Assembly: GCF_900167435.1 (NCBI RefSeq)
Contig: NZ_FUWS01000006.1
Coordinates: 124,001-188,000, forward strand
Origin: Marinactinospora thermotolerans DSM 45154
GTDB lineage: Bacteria > Actinomycetota > Actinomycetes > Streptosporangiales > Streptosporangiaceae
Reading direction: 5' to 3'
DNA: 64,000 nucleotides
Part shown: piece by piece, positions 25,406 through 33,426 of the stretch
Position numbering within the stretch: the stretch's first letter is position 1
Layout: each line of letters begins with the position of its first letter
Translations under genes and position numbers: made by a program
The notes under the pieces: generated by a model
Seen by the model: the letters and a program-made list of their open reading frames with translations, nothing else
What the model was told of the DNA's origin: nothing
Databases searched by the model: none

Positions 25406-26725
25406 GTGAGTGCGCAGCGTACCGGCGATTTGACGATCGGCGTCATCGGGCCGCACGAGGTGGTCGAGCGCGTCATGCTCATGGGCCCGGGCTCGACGGG
25501 ACCGCTCAACGCCAGACTCATCGCCGCCGCCTATCGAGACGAGCAGGAGGCCACCGACAAGGTCCTCCGTCTGGGGTCGGCCATCGACGCCTATTTGTTC
25601 GCGAGCCCGGTCCCCTATGAGTTCGCGCGCAAGGCCGGCGTCTTGACCATGCCCGCCACCTATGTGCCGCTCGGCGGGGCGAGCCTGCACGAGGCGCTGC
25701 TGCGGGCCACCCTCGATGAGCGCTACGACCCCACCCGGGCCAGTCTGGACGTGCTCAGCCGCGCCGACGTGGTCGAGGCCTACTCCGAGGTCGACCTGCC
25801 CGTCGACGGGATCCACGTGCACGAGGAGCTCGCCAGCACCGCGGCGCTCACCTCGTTCCACGAGGGGCTGTGGCGCCGCAAGGCCACCCGCATGGCCATC
25901 ACCTGCGTGCGGGGGGTCGCCGAACGGCTGGAGGCGGTCGGGGTCCCCACCCTGCGGTTGCGCCCGACCAACGCGGGCGTGCGCAGCGCGTTGCAGACCG
26001 CCGGCCTGCTCGGTGCCCACCATCGTCTGGAGGAGGCCCAGCTCGGCGTGGTCATCGTGGACGTTCCCACGCTGCGCGACTCCACCCGCCGCTCGACCCC
26101 CCGCTACTGGCGGGACGAGCTGCGCCTGTCGCTCCAGCGGCTGCTGTTGCAGGAGGCGCACCGCATCAACGCCACGGCGCACCCGGTGGACGACCACACC
26201 TTCATGGTCACGGCCACCCGCGGCTCCCTGGTGAGCGCCACCGAGGGATTCCGCCAGCCCCCGTTCGTCGAGCGGATCAAGTCCGAGCTGGGCATCACCA
26301 TCGAGGTCGGCATCGGCATGGGCCGCACCACCCAGGACGCCGAGGCGCACGCCCGCGCGGCGCTGAGCAGGGCCCAGGCCACCCGGCAGAGCTTCGCGGT
26401 GGACCGCGAGGGCCGTTCCCTCGTCCCCGCCCAGCGCGCGCCCCAGCGCCAGTCCGGCGAGCCGTTGCGCACGAAGGGACGCGAGACCCTGCTGCGCCTC
26501 TCCGAGAAGATCGCCGAGGAGGACGCGCCGCTCGTGGTCGACGCCGAGGGCGCCGGGCGGATGCTCGGCGTCACCCCGCGTACCGCGCGCCGGCTGCTGC
26601 GCACGCTCGTCGAGGAGGGGCTGGCCTGGCCGCTGCCGCCCAACCGGACCCTCCAGCCCGGTCGTCCCCGGCAGTTGTACCGCCTGATCGTCGAGAAGCT
26701 CGACAAGGACAAGGCCGGGAAGTAA
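25406..26725 (+). CDS. Regulator with GGDEF-like domain and C-terminal winged helix
   Basis: 439 residues from GTG 25406, with GGGGAG upstream. The N-terminus (DLTIGVIGPHEVVERVMLMG...YLFASPVPYEFARKAGVL) looks like a periplasmic-binding or receiver-like sensor fold. The middle has a diverged nucleotide-cyclase/GGDEF-like core ending GITIEVGIGMGRTTQDAEAHARAALSRA, with no GGDEF signature, so it is likely a ligand sensor. The C-terminus (AGRMLGVTPRTARRLLRTLVEEGLAWPLPPNRTLQPGRPRQLYRL) is a winged helix. It is separated from murA by a terminator and ends in a strong convergent terminator. The target is unknown. Confidence 0.6.
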   Translation: MSAQRTGDLTIGVIGPHEVVERVMLMGPGSTGPLNARLIAAAYRDEQEATDKVLRLGSAIDAYLFASPVPYEFARKAGVLTMPATYVPLGGASLHEALLRATLDERYDPTRASLDVLSRADVVEAYSEVDLPVDGIHVHEELASTAALTSFHEGLWRRKATRMAITCVRGVAERLEAVGVPTLRLRPTNAGVRSALQTAGLLGAHHRLEEAQLGVVIVDVPTLRDSTRRSTPRYWRDELRLSLQRLLLQEAHRINATAHPVDDHTFMVTATRGSLVSATEGFRQPPFVERIKSELGITIEVGIGMGRTTQDAEAHARAALSRAQATRQSFAVDREGRSLVPAQRAPQRQSGEPLRTKGRETLLRLSEKIAEEDAPLVVDAEGAGRMLGVTPRTARRLLRTLVEEGLAWPLPPNRTLQPGRPRQLYRLIVEKLDKDKAGK

Positions 26726-26737
26726 CGGCGTGGCCGC

Positions 26738-26782
26738 ACGGGGGCGGCCCGGTCGCCGGACGCGCGACCGGGCCGCCCCCGT
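26738..26782. terminator. Bidirectional hairpin terminator
   Basis: A 19-bp perfect stem (26738-26756 with 26764-26782; arm ACGGGGGCGGCCCGGTCGC) with a 7-base loop lies between the convergent regulator and aminotransferase genes. Confidence 0.8.
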
Positions 26783-26794
26783 CGGCGTCCCGTC

Positions 26795-27874
26795 TCAGTT
26801 GCGCGTCGGGTAGGACCGCGCCACCGCGAGGAAGGCGTCGTTGTCGGCCGGCTCCCCGATGCTGACGCGCGCGCCCTCACCGGCGAAGGGACGCACCGCC
26901 ACGCCCGCCGCCTCGCACGCGGCGGCGAAGTCCGACGTGGCCTCGCCCAGCCGCAGCCAGACGAAGTTCGCCTCGGTCGGGGGGACCGTCCAGCCGTCGG
27001 CGAGGAGCGCGCCGCGCACCCGTTCACGCTCCTTGACCGTGCTCTCCACCCGCTCCAGCAGCTCCTCCTCGGCCTCCAGCGAGGCGACGGCCGCGGCCTG
27101 GGCGAGCGCGTTCACCGCGAACGGCACCATCGTCTTGCGCACCGCCTCGGCGACGTGGGGGTGGCCGACGAGGAAGCCGACCCGCAGCGCCGCGAGCCCG
27201 TAGGCCTTGGAGAAGGTGCGCAGGACCGCCACGTTGGGACGGTCGCGGTAGAGGGAGAGCCCGTCGGGAACCGCGGGGTCGCGGACGTACTCGCGGTAGG
27301 CCTCGTCGAGGACGACCAGCACGTGGTCGGGAACCCGGTCGAGGAAGGCGGTGAGCTCCTCCCCGCGCACCACCGTGCCGGTGGGGTTGTTGGGGTTGCA
27401 CACCAGGAGGAGCCGGGTGCGCTCGGTGACGGCCGCGAGCAGGGCGTCGAGGTCGTGCGTCTCGTCGCGGAGCGGCACCTGGACCGACGTCGCGCCGGAG
27501 AGGCCCGCGAGCAGCGGGTAGGCCTCGAAGGACCGCCAGGCGTAGACGACCTCGGCGCCGGGTTCGGCGACCGTCTCCAGGAGCTGCTGGAGGATGCCCA
27601 CGGACCCCGCTCCGAGGGCCACGTGCTCCTCGGGGACGTCGAAACGGCGGGCGAGCGCGGCGGTGAGTTCGGCCGCTCCGTTGTCGGGGTAGCGGTTGAT
27701 CCCGGTCGCCGCCGCCGTGATGGCCTCCAGGACCGAGGGCAGCGGCCCGTAGGGCGACTCGTTGGAGGAGAGCTTCGCCGATCGGCCGTCGGGACCGACC
27801 ACCGCGCGGCCCGGCCGATAGGGGGGGATTGTCCCGAGTACGGCCCTGAAGTATGGCGAGTTCCGCTCCGACAC
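26795..27874 (-). CDS. HisC-family (histidinol-phosphate/aromatic) aminotransferase
   Basis: 359 residues from GTG 27874, with GAAGG upstream. It is a PLP fold-type I transaminase: [11 protein letters not shown] near the start, [56 protein letters not shown] and the PLP-Lys in [19 protein letters not shown]. The [13 protein letters not shown] end carries the substrate Arg. It acts on histidinol phosphate or aromatic amino acids; no his or aro neighbour decides which. It is divergent from the lipoprotein gene. Confidence 0.88.
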   Translation of the reverse strand: MSERNSPYFRAVLGTIPPYRPGRAVVGPDGRSAKLSSNESPYGPLPSVLEAITAAATGINRYPDNGAAELTAALARRFDVPEEHVALGAGSVGILQQLLETVAEPGAEVVYAWRSFEAYPLLAGLSGATSVQVPLRDETHDLDALLAAVTERTRLLLVCNPNNPTGTVVRGEELTAFLDRVPDHVLVVLDEAYREYVRDPAVPDGLSLYRDRPNVAVLRTFSKAYGLAALRVGFLVGHPHVAEAVRKTMVPFAVNALAQAAAVASLEAEEELLERVESTVKERERVRGALLADGWTVPPTEANFVWLRLGEATSDFAAACEAAGVAVRPFAGEGARVSIGEPADNDAFLAVARSYPTRN

Positions 27875-27986
27875 CGCTGACCTTCCTCGATACTCTACGT
27901 ATATGGGGTGTCACGCAGGGCGAGCCCATCCGGTGCCCGCTGTCACCCCCTCTCCCGAAATATCGCACAGGACAGGAAAGCGCACC

Positions 27987-28691
27987 ATGGAGCACCCCCG
28001 GAACACCCTGAAGGCCAGCGTGGCGGCCCTGGGGGCGGCGGCCCTCCTGTGCGCCCTGTCGGGCTGCGCGGGCAACGTCGCGCCGGCCCCCACCGATCCC
28101 GGGGCCGAGGCCGCGGCCCGGCTCGGCACGGCCCAGATGGTCGAGTACGGCGCGCTCAAGTTCGTCGCGGACCAGAGCGAGACCGGCACCTATGAACGGC
28201 TCGCCTCCGTGCGCCAGTTGGAGTCGGTCCGCCAGGAGGCCGACTCCGACAAGCCCGCGTGCATGGACGCGGCGAACCGCTGGGGGCGCATCCCCGAGGT
28301 GCGCACGGCCCCCGCCTCGCTGGCGACCTTCGTCTCCGACTCCACGACCGTCACCCACCTGTTGTTGGCGCTCCCCGAGGAGACGGCGCGCGCGGTCCTC
28401 GACTCCGGGCCGCCGCGCGAGTGCGCCTCCTACACCATCACCCTCGGCGGCGTGCCCACCTCCTACCGGGTGCGCGATCTCGACCTGGCCGGCATCGGCG
28501 AGGAGAGCCGGGCCTTCTCCGTCTCGGCCACCTCGCGGGGGGAGCGGGTGTGGATGCACAATCTCGTCTACCGTGACGGCGGGCACGTCGCGATGACGAC
28601 GCTCATCAGCGGTTCCGACGACACCACCACGACCCTGGAGGGCTTCGCCGACGCCGCGCTGGAGCGTGAGCGCAGGGTGCTGCTGGGCTAG
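27987..28691 (+). CDS. Exported lipoprotein, sensor-domain-like
   Basis: 234 residues from ATG 27987 with AGGAAAG upstream. The signal peptide ends in a lipobox (ALLCALSGC, about residues 19-27), so the protein is lipid-anchored outside the membrane. The mature part has two Cys (KPACMDAANRW and RECASYTI), matching the two-disulfide-style PknH/LpqN-like sensor fold found in actinobacterial lipoproteins. It shares a 112-base divergent promoter region with the aminotransferase. Family assignment is tentative; the lipoprotein call is firm. Confidence 0.7.
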   Translation: MEHPRNTLKASVAALGAAALLCALSGCAGNVAPAPTDPGAEAAARLGTAQMVEYGALKFVADQSETGTYERLASVRQLESVRQEADSDKPACMDAANRWGRIPEVRTAPASLATFVSDSTTVTHLLLALPEETARAVLDSGPPRECASYTITLGGVPTSYRVRDLDLAGIGEESRAFSVSATSRGERVWMHNLVYRDGGHVAMTTLISGSDDTTTTLEGFADAALERERRVLLG

Positions 28692-28862
28692 CGCGCCTTC
28701 CCCCACCCCTGGTCCGCCCGATCCCCCGTCATCCACGCCGCGCCCGTCCCGGCCTCGGCGTGCCCACCCCTCCCCCTTTCCGCCGTCCCCGTCGCGAGGG
28801 CGGTCTTCCCACGACTTTCCCCAACCCGCCCCAAGGCGCTGGCACGCCGCCGGAGGATCCAC

Positions 28863-28893
28863 TACAGTCATACCGAGTCGAACACTTGTTCGA
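28863..28893 (+). promoter_or_regulatory. Promoter with perfect actinobacterial SOS box (LexA site)
   Basis: TCGAACACTTGTTCGA at 28878-28893 is an exact match to the actinobacterial/Gram-positive LexA consensus TCGAAC-N4-GTTCGA. It lies right after a possible -10 TACAGT (28863-28868) and 20 bases before ATG 28913. LexA bound there would block transcription of the ATPase gene until DNA damage. Confidence 0.8.
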
Positions 28894-28912
28894 CGAAAGG
28901 GGGAGGGGGAAC

Positions 28913-30157
28913 ATGACCACGGCAGCGCTTCCACCGTTCCGGACGGCGGTACGGCACGGTGGGGTCGGACAGGTCCCCCTCCCCCACCCCGACGAACGCC
29001 ACGCCCTGCGCCGGATCGACTGGGCGGCCACCTCATCGGCGGCCTTCTACCGCTCCCTGGAGGCCGCGCTGGACCCCGCGCCCGTGTCCGGGCGTCCCGA
29101 CCCCCTGCACAACCCCTACACCCCCGGCGCGGGTCGTCGCCCTCCGGAGCTCGCCGGTCGCGAGATCCCGCTCCGGCGCTTCGACCTGCTCCTCGATCGC
29201 GTCGCGCACGGCCGCCCCGACCGCAGCGTGCTCCTCACCGGGCCACGCGGGGTCGGCAAGACCGTCCTCCTCGACACCTTCCGCTCGATGGCGTCCGGCC
29301 GGATGTGGGGCACCGGCGGCTTCGAAACCCGTCCCGGCCACTCCCTGCGCCGTCCGATCGCCACCGCGGTGCACACGGCGCTGCGCGAGCTCGCCCCCCG
29401 CCACCGTGCTCCCGAACGCGCCGACCACGCCCTGGGCGTCCTCAAGTCGTTCGTCCTGGCCTCCCCCGCCCCGGCCGCCGGCGCGGGCCGTGGGGCCGTC
29501 CCCCGTCGCCGGCCCGTCGTCGACGCCGTGGCCGTGCGCGGTCAGGCCGACTCCGGCGACCTCGAAACCGACCTCGCCGACCTGTTCACCGCCGTGGCGT
29601 CGGTGGCCACCGACCTCGGCGTGGGCATCTGCCTGCTCGCCGACGAGCTCCATGACGCCTCCCACGACGACCTCTCGGCGTTGTGCGCGGCCTGCCACCG
29701 CATGGCCCGCAGCGGCGCGCCCCTCGTCGTCGTCGCGGCCGGGCTGCCCGACCTTCCCAGGGCGCTGTCGACCGCCAAGGGATACGCCGACCGTCTGTTC
29801 CAGCATCTGGGCCTCGGTCCCCTCGACCGCGCGGCCACCGAACACGCCCTCGTCGCGCCCGCCCGGGCCCGGGGTGTCGCCTTCACCCCCGAGGCGCTCG
29901 ACGAGCTCTACCGGGCCACCGGCGGGCACCCGTTCCTCGTCCAGTCCTGTGGCCGGGCCGCGTGGGACCTCGCGGAGGGGGCGACGATCCGCCGCGCCGA
30001 CGCGCGGGCCGCCGTGGCCGAGGTGAAGGACGAGATCGGCCTACACGGGGACGCCCCCGCCCCGTCCCGCCCGGCCTCCGTTGCCGGGGCGGGCCGTCGC
30101 CCCGGCACGCGTCACGGCCCCGCCGATTCCCCGCCAGGCGCTCACACGGCTTCGTAG
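28913..30157 (+). CDS. SOS-box-controlled AAA/ORC-type ATPase
   Basis: 414 residues from ATG 28913, with GGGAGGGGGA upstream. After an 80-residue leader with a NPYTPGAGRRPPELAGRE entry motif comes an AAA_16/Orc1-like ATPase: Walker A LLTGPRGVGKTVLL (about residues 104-117), Walker B GICLLADELHD (about 243-253), sensor region PLVVVAAGLPDLP, and a C-terminal lid (FTPEALDELYRATGGHPFLVQSCGRAAWD). A disordered Pro-rich tail follows. Similar single ATPases of unknown role occur across actinomycetes. The perfect SOS box points to a DNA-damage or prophage-like role. Confidence 0.85.
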   Translation: MTTAALPPFRTAVRHGGVGQVPLPHPDERHALRRIDWAATSSAAFYRSLEAALDPAPVSGRPDPLHNPYTPGAGRRPPELAGREIPLRRFDLLLDRVAHGRPDRSVLLTGPRGVGKTVLLDTFRSMASGRMWGTGGFETRPGHSLRRPIATAVHTALRELAPRHRAPERADHALGVLKSFVLASPAPAAGAGRGAVPRRRPVVDAVAVRGQADSGDLETDLADLFTAVASVATDLGVGICLLADELHDASHDDLSALCAACHRMARSGAPLVVVAAGLPDLPRALSTAKGYADRLFQHLGLGPLDRAATEHALVAPARARGVAFTPEALDELYRATGGHPFLVQSCGRAAWDLAEGATIRRADARAAVAEVKDEIGLHGDAPAPSRPASVAGAGRRPGTRHGPADSPPGAHTAS

Positions 30158-31014
30158 GGAGCCCTGGCGGCCCCGTCCCCGCCTCGCGCGCGGTCGGACC
30201 GCGACAGCCCGGCGACCTCGCCGAAACCCACCAGCGTCGTCCCGGTCTCGGCGTCGACGATCACGGCGCGCACGCCCGACTTGCCTCCGGTGATCGGCAC
30301 CCCGAACACGACGTCCACGTCCCGCCCGTTACGGCGGCCCGCGAACCGCACGAACCTCCAGCAGCCGTGCCGCCACAGGTCCACAGGTTCGGCCGAGGTG
30401 ATGGTGGCCCGGTTGGACTCCCACAGATCACTGGCGCGCAATCGGGCCATCGTCCGGCGTAGCGGAACCTGACGCAGCTCGCACGGTGTCCGGTGCGTCA
30501 ACCGGAACGCGATCTCCTTGAGTTCCGGCGACAGCGCGCCGAGCACCACGATCTCGGCGCCCAGCACGATCGCGTGGGCCGAGGCGGATCCCAGCAGTGC
30601 CGTCACCCCCGACACCGGCAGGCCGACCGTACTCACCGCCGCGACGGCCAGCAGGCCCGCGCGGGTGATCGTGCGCCAGCCCACGGGTTCGCTGCTCAGG
30701 CCGCCGAAGCAGCCGCACCCCATCTCCGGATCGCGTTTGCGCAACTGGATCAGCGTCACGACCGCCAGGACGAACATCAGCGCGGTGGCGCCCCGGACGA
30801 TGTTCCCCGGCTGGCCCTTCAGCACCAGCAGTCCCACCGCCAGCGCGGCCTCGGTGCCGCCGTGCAGGAGCGCGACGGGCCGGTGGAACCGCACGGGCAG
30901 CAGCCCCGCCGGACCCTGCCCGTTGATGGAGCGGTCGGTGAACTTCGCCGCGGCGCCCAGCAGCAGCATCACGGCGAGGACCAGGAGTTGGATCTCGCGG
31001 ACGACGTCGATCAT
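30142..31014 (-). CDS. MauE/DoxX-like membrane protein
   Basis: 290 residues from ATG 31014. It has four N-terminal membrane helices (IQLLVLAVMLLLGAAAKF; TEAALAVGLLVLKG; GATALMFVLAVVTLIQL; TRAGLLAVAAVSTVGL) and the MauE-type redox motif MGCGCFGG after the third. A soluble C-terminal part follows (residues about 170-290). MauE-like proteins help form disulfides or mature exported cofactor proteins. The start lies two bases after the stop of the upstream Cys-rich protein, which is the likely substrate or partner. The 3' end overlaps the ATPase gene end by 16 bases. Confidence 0.78.
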   Translation of the reverse strand: MIDVVREIQLLVLAVMLLLGAAAKFTDRSINGQGPAGLLPVRFHRPVALLHGGTEAALAVGLLVLKGQPGNIVRGATALMFVLAVVTLIQLRKRDPEMGCGCFGGLSSEPVGWRTITRAGLLAVAAVSTVGLPVSGVTALLGSASAHAIVLGAEIVVLGALSPELKEIAFRLTHRTPCELRQVPLRRTMARLRASDLWESNRATITSAEPVDLWRHGCWRFVRFAGRRNGRDVDVVFGVPITGGKSGVRAVIVDAETGTTLVGFGEVAGLSRSDRARGGDGAARAPYEAV

Positions 31015-31016
31015 GA

Positions 31017-31964
31017 TCAGCCCACCGTCAGGGTCGCGTTGAAACAGCCCGCCTCGGGGAGCCCGCCCAAGGCGATGAAGCTGGTCAGGGTGAGTTGCGC
31101 GATACGGCCCCGCTCCTCGGACCCGCACGTGGCGCAGCGGTCGCAAAAGCGCGCGGTGGCCGATCCGCAGGCGATGACCTGGAGCGCCGCGGAGCGGCCG
31201 GTGCAGTCGTTGCGCAGCCGAAAGGAGGTGCCGATGGACAGCAATGGCAGCGGCGCGCAGCTGGTGACCTGGTCGCAGCCGGGACCGCAGTCGGCGGACC
31301 GGTCGAGCGCGGGGTAGGCCGCGCCGGTCGCGGTCGCCAGCGGATCGCCGGAACGCCCCTCGGCCGGGTCGTACCATCCCACCGTGCCCGAGACCGTCGT
31401 GGGCCGGCGTCGTACCGCGGGCCGGCGCGGCGTCTCCGCCACCGGATAGGGCGGCTGGGAGGACACGGGGATCATCGCCTGGAACTCGCCGTCCTTGTCC
31501 AGCCCGACCGCGTCGAACAGGTAGCCGGGTTTGAGGATGGGGTGGCGCACCTGGATGCGGCCGGAGGAGCGGTAGGGGATGGCGACGACGCTGTTACGGC
31601 GGTCGTGTCCGGTGTCGACCTCCAGGAGGCCGTCCTCCTCCGCGACGATCACACCGGTGACCCGGGCCAGCCCGGACCACACGCGCTGGGCCACCCACCG
31701 GTTGTCGGGGTGGGTGCGGACGATGACGTCCTGGCCGGGGCTCAGCTCGGTGACGTCGGCGACCCGCCCCCGCCACAGGACGCTGTCCTCCGCGAGGACG
31801 AAGCGCTCCTCGCCTTGAGGCGTGGCGACGCTGATCAGGTGCGGGCCGATGTCGACCAGCGTGCCGCGCACGACCCCCGGATCGGGTTCGTCGGGAACCG
31901 GGGCGGTCCCACCGCCCAGCAGGGCGGCGGTAAGCCTGCGGCGCTCCCGCGTGTCCACCGGCAT
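31017..31964 (-). CDS. Cys-rich protein paired with MauE-like protein
   Basis: 315 residues from ATG 31964 (AAGGGGGAC upstream). The N-terminal half is a beta-rich domain (GVVRGTLVDIGPHLISVATPQGEERFVLAEDSVLWRG...VTGVIVAEEDGLLEVDTG). The C-terminal third has about ten Cys (CGPGCDQVTSCAP, NDCTGRS, ACGSATARFCDRCATCGSEERG, GCFNATLTVG) and resembles a disulfide-rich barrel. I see no typical signal peptide, which is odd for a disulfide protein; a different start upstream is possible. No family is recognised. Confidence 0.65.
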   Translation of the reverse strand: MPVDTRERRRLTAALLGGGTAPVPDEPDPGVVRGTLVDIGPHLISVATPQGEERFVLAEDSVLWRGRVADVTELSPGQDVIVRTHPDNRWVAQRVWSGLARVTGVIVAEEDGLLEVDTGHDRRNSVVAIPYRSSGRIQVRHPILKPGYLFDAVGLDKDGEFQAMIPVSSQPPYPVAETPRRPAVRRRPTTVSGTVGWYDPAEGRSGDPLATATGAAYPALDRSADCGPGCDQVTSCAPLPLLSIGTSFRLRNDCTGRSAALQVIACGSATARFCDRCATCGSEERGRIAQLTLTSFIALGGLPEAGCFNATLTVG

Positions 31965-32393
31965 CAGCGTCCCCCTTCCGCGAGTTACGGCTTTGCGGTC
32001 CCTCGGGACCGCAACCGCCATGTTCCCGCACGGCCACTGCGCGGGCGACACGTGCCCGGGGGCCGCGCGTCCGGACATGACGGTCTTTCCCGGCATTGTT
32101 CGTACCAGCCGAGGCCGCCAGAGGACTGACACTCCGACCTATCAGGAAATATTTCCTATGTCGTTCTCACCTCATGGTCTTCTCCTCCGCTCCCCCGCCG
32201 TATCGGCGGATTCGCCGCCGAACACGCCCGTCGGGGGACAGATCCACCTCCTCATCAGGGGACCTGTTTCGCCTATCGGGACGCTCCTCTCACTCGCCCA
32301 TAGATCCGGTTTGTCGGAAGATGGGGCTCTTGTGAGCCGGTGATGACAGAGGCCGTGCGACAGTGAGGGGCGTGAGGATGTGACGAAGAGCGC
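31965..32393. other. Intergenic region before the sigma factor gene
   Basis: This 429-base gap between divergent genes holds the palindrome AGGAAATATTTCCT at 32144-32157, in an A/T-rich patch, and no gene that I can support. Confidence 0.45.
32144..32157. promoter_or_regulatory. 14-bp palindrome AGGAAATATTTCCT
   Basis: A perfect palindrome in a divergent intergenic region, likely an operator for either the Cys-rich/MauE pair or the sigma factor gene. The binding factor is unknown. Confidence 0.4.
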
Positions 32394-32960
32394 GTGTCCG
32401 GGTTCTGGGGACGCGCTCGCGGGAAGCAGGTCGGTGGTCGTGTGGACGGAGCAACGCGGCAGAGTAGGTACGAGGAGTTCTCCGACTACGTCGCCAGCCG
32501 CGGACCGGCCCTCCTGCGCATGGCCCAGTCGCTGACCGGCAACCACGCCGACGCGGAGGATCTCCTCCAGGCCGCCCTGGTCAAGACGTTCTTCTCGTGG
32601 GACCGCATCGCCAATCCGCGCGCCCGCGACGGTTACGTGCGCCGGGCGATGGTCAACACCCAGATCTCGGAGTGGCGCCGCCGCCGCGTGGACGTCTACC
32701 CGACCGACGAGATCCCCGAGCAGCGGATGGACGACCCCACCTGGCAGACCGATCTCGCCGACGCGGTGGCGCGGGCGGTGAACCGGCTGCCACAGCGCCA
32801 GAGGGTGACCGTGGTGCTGCGCTACTACGAGGACATGTCGGAGGCGGAGATCGCGTCGAGGCTGGGGGTGAGCGTCGGCACGGTGAAGAGCACGGTCTCC
32901 CGCGCGGTCGCCAAGCTCCGCCGCGACGCCGATCTCGCCATCGAGCGGGCCACCTCCTGA
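32394..32960 (+). CDS. SigE-family RNA polymerase sigma factor (ECF type)
   Basis: 188 residues from GTG 32394; a GTG at 32439 is an alternative giving 173 residues. Region 2 is EFSDYVASRGPALLRMAQSLTGNHADAEDLLQAALVKTFFSWDRI, with RDGYVRRAMVNTQISEWRRRR. Region 4 is AVNRLPQRQRVTVVLRYYEDMSEAEIASRLGVSVGTVKSTVSRAVAKLR. This is the short SigE/SigM-like group of actinobacteria. No anti-sigma gene follows; the next gene is a tRNA. Confidence 0.9.
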   Translation: MSGFWGRARGKQVGGRVDGATRQSRYEEFSDYVASRGPALLRMAQSLTGNHADAEDLLQAALVKTFFSWDRIANPRARDGYVRRAMVNTQISEWRRRRVDVYPTDEIPEQRMDDPTWQTDLADAVARAVNRLPQRQRVTVVLRYYEDMSEAEIASRLGVSVGTVKSTVSRAVAKLRRDADLAIERATS

Positions 32961-33030
32961 CGTCCGGTGACGCCGCTTCCCGAGTTCGTTTTGCTCCCGG
33001 CCCTCGCTCTCGGTACGCTTGTCCCAGCCA

Positions 33031-33119
33031 GGAGGATTCGCCTAGTCCGGTCTATGGCGCCGCACTGCTAATGCGGTTAGGGTTCACGCCCTTCCGGGGT
33101 TCAAATCCCCGATCCTCCG
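33031..33119 (+). tRNA. tRNA-Ser (anticodon GCU)
   Basis: The 89-base gene has acceptor stem GGAGGAT / ATCCTCC (33031-33037 with 33112-33118) and discriminator G at 33119. The anticodon stem-loop is CGCACTGCTAATGCG with anticodon GCT, followed by a long variable arm typical of Ser (TTAGGGTTCACGCCCTT), and the T arm is CGGGGTTCAAATCCCCG. CCA is not encoded. tRNA-Ser genes are common integration sites, and the disturbed region starts just downstream. Confidence 0.95.
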
Positions 33120-33127
33120 CAGGTCGG

Positions 33128-33163
33128 AAGGGGCCTCGCGCTTCGGCGCGGGGCCCCTTCTTC
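33128..33163 (+). terminator. Terminator after tRNA-Ser
   Basis: AAGGGGCC(TC)GCGC-TTCG-GCGC(GG)GGCCCCTT forms a stable TTCG-capped hairpin followed by CTTC. Confidence 0.8.
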
Positions 33164-33206
33164 ATGGGCTAGTCGCGGTCCTAGTTGCAGTCGCACGCGG
33201 AAGCAC
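33161..33206 (+). repeat. Direct repeat, left copy
   Basis: The 46-base segment starting TTCATGGGCTAGTCGCGG matches 33945-33990 at about 37 positions, including exact GTCGCGGTCCTAG and CAGTCGCACGC blocks. The two copies bracket the truncated serine hydrolase and could be att-like or recombination scars. Confidence 0.6.
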
Positions 33207-33426
33207 GGTGTCTCGGCGCCGTCATGGCCACACCTCGAACCGCCTGCGTGGCGGAAAGCCCCAACAGGTACCCGCACCGACACGACCGCTTCGCTCCGAG
33301 TCACTGACACCGGCCGGTACCCGACGCGCACCAGCCGCACCGGATGGGGCATGCCGTTGTCCACAGCGTGAAGGCGCCCCGCTCCACAGGCTGTGGAGCG
33401 GGGCGCCCTTTCGTGTCGCCGTGGTT
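33207..33426. other. Intergenic region with hairpin
   Basis: No gene is recognised. It contains a lone DnaA-box-like TTGTCCACA (33357-33365) and the long hairpin at 33373-33407. Confidence 0.4.
33373..33410. terminator. Long inverted repeat, likely terminator
   Basis: A 17-bp perfect inverted repeat (GGCGCCCCGCTCCACAG at 33373-33389, complement at 33391-33407) with one central base, followed by CTTT. It lies just past the 3' end of the serine hydrolase remnant. Confidence 0.65.

Noticed and set aside
28760-28912. Upstream extension of the SOS-linked ATPase
   Set aside because: It would place the SOS box and -10 inside the coding sequence; ATG 28913 has a strong ribosome site.
33357-33365. 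DnaA-box-like TTGTCCACA, considered as part of a replication origin
   Set aside because: Only one copy, with no cluster of boxes and no dnaA or dnaN nearby.
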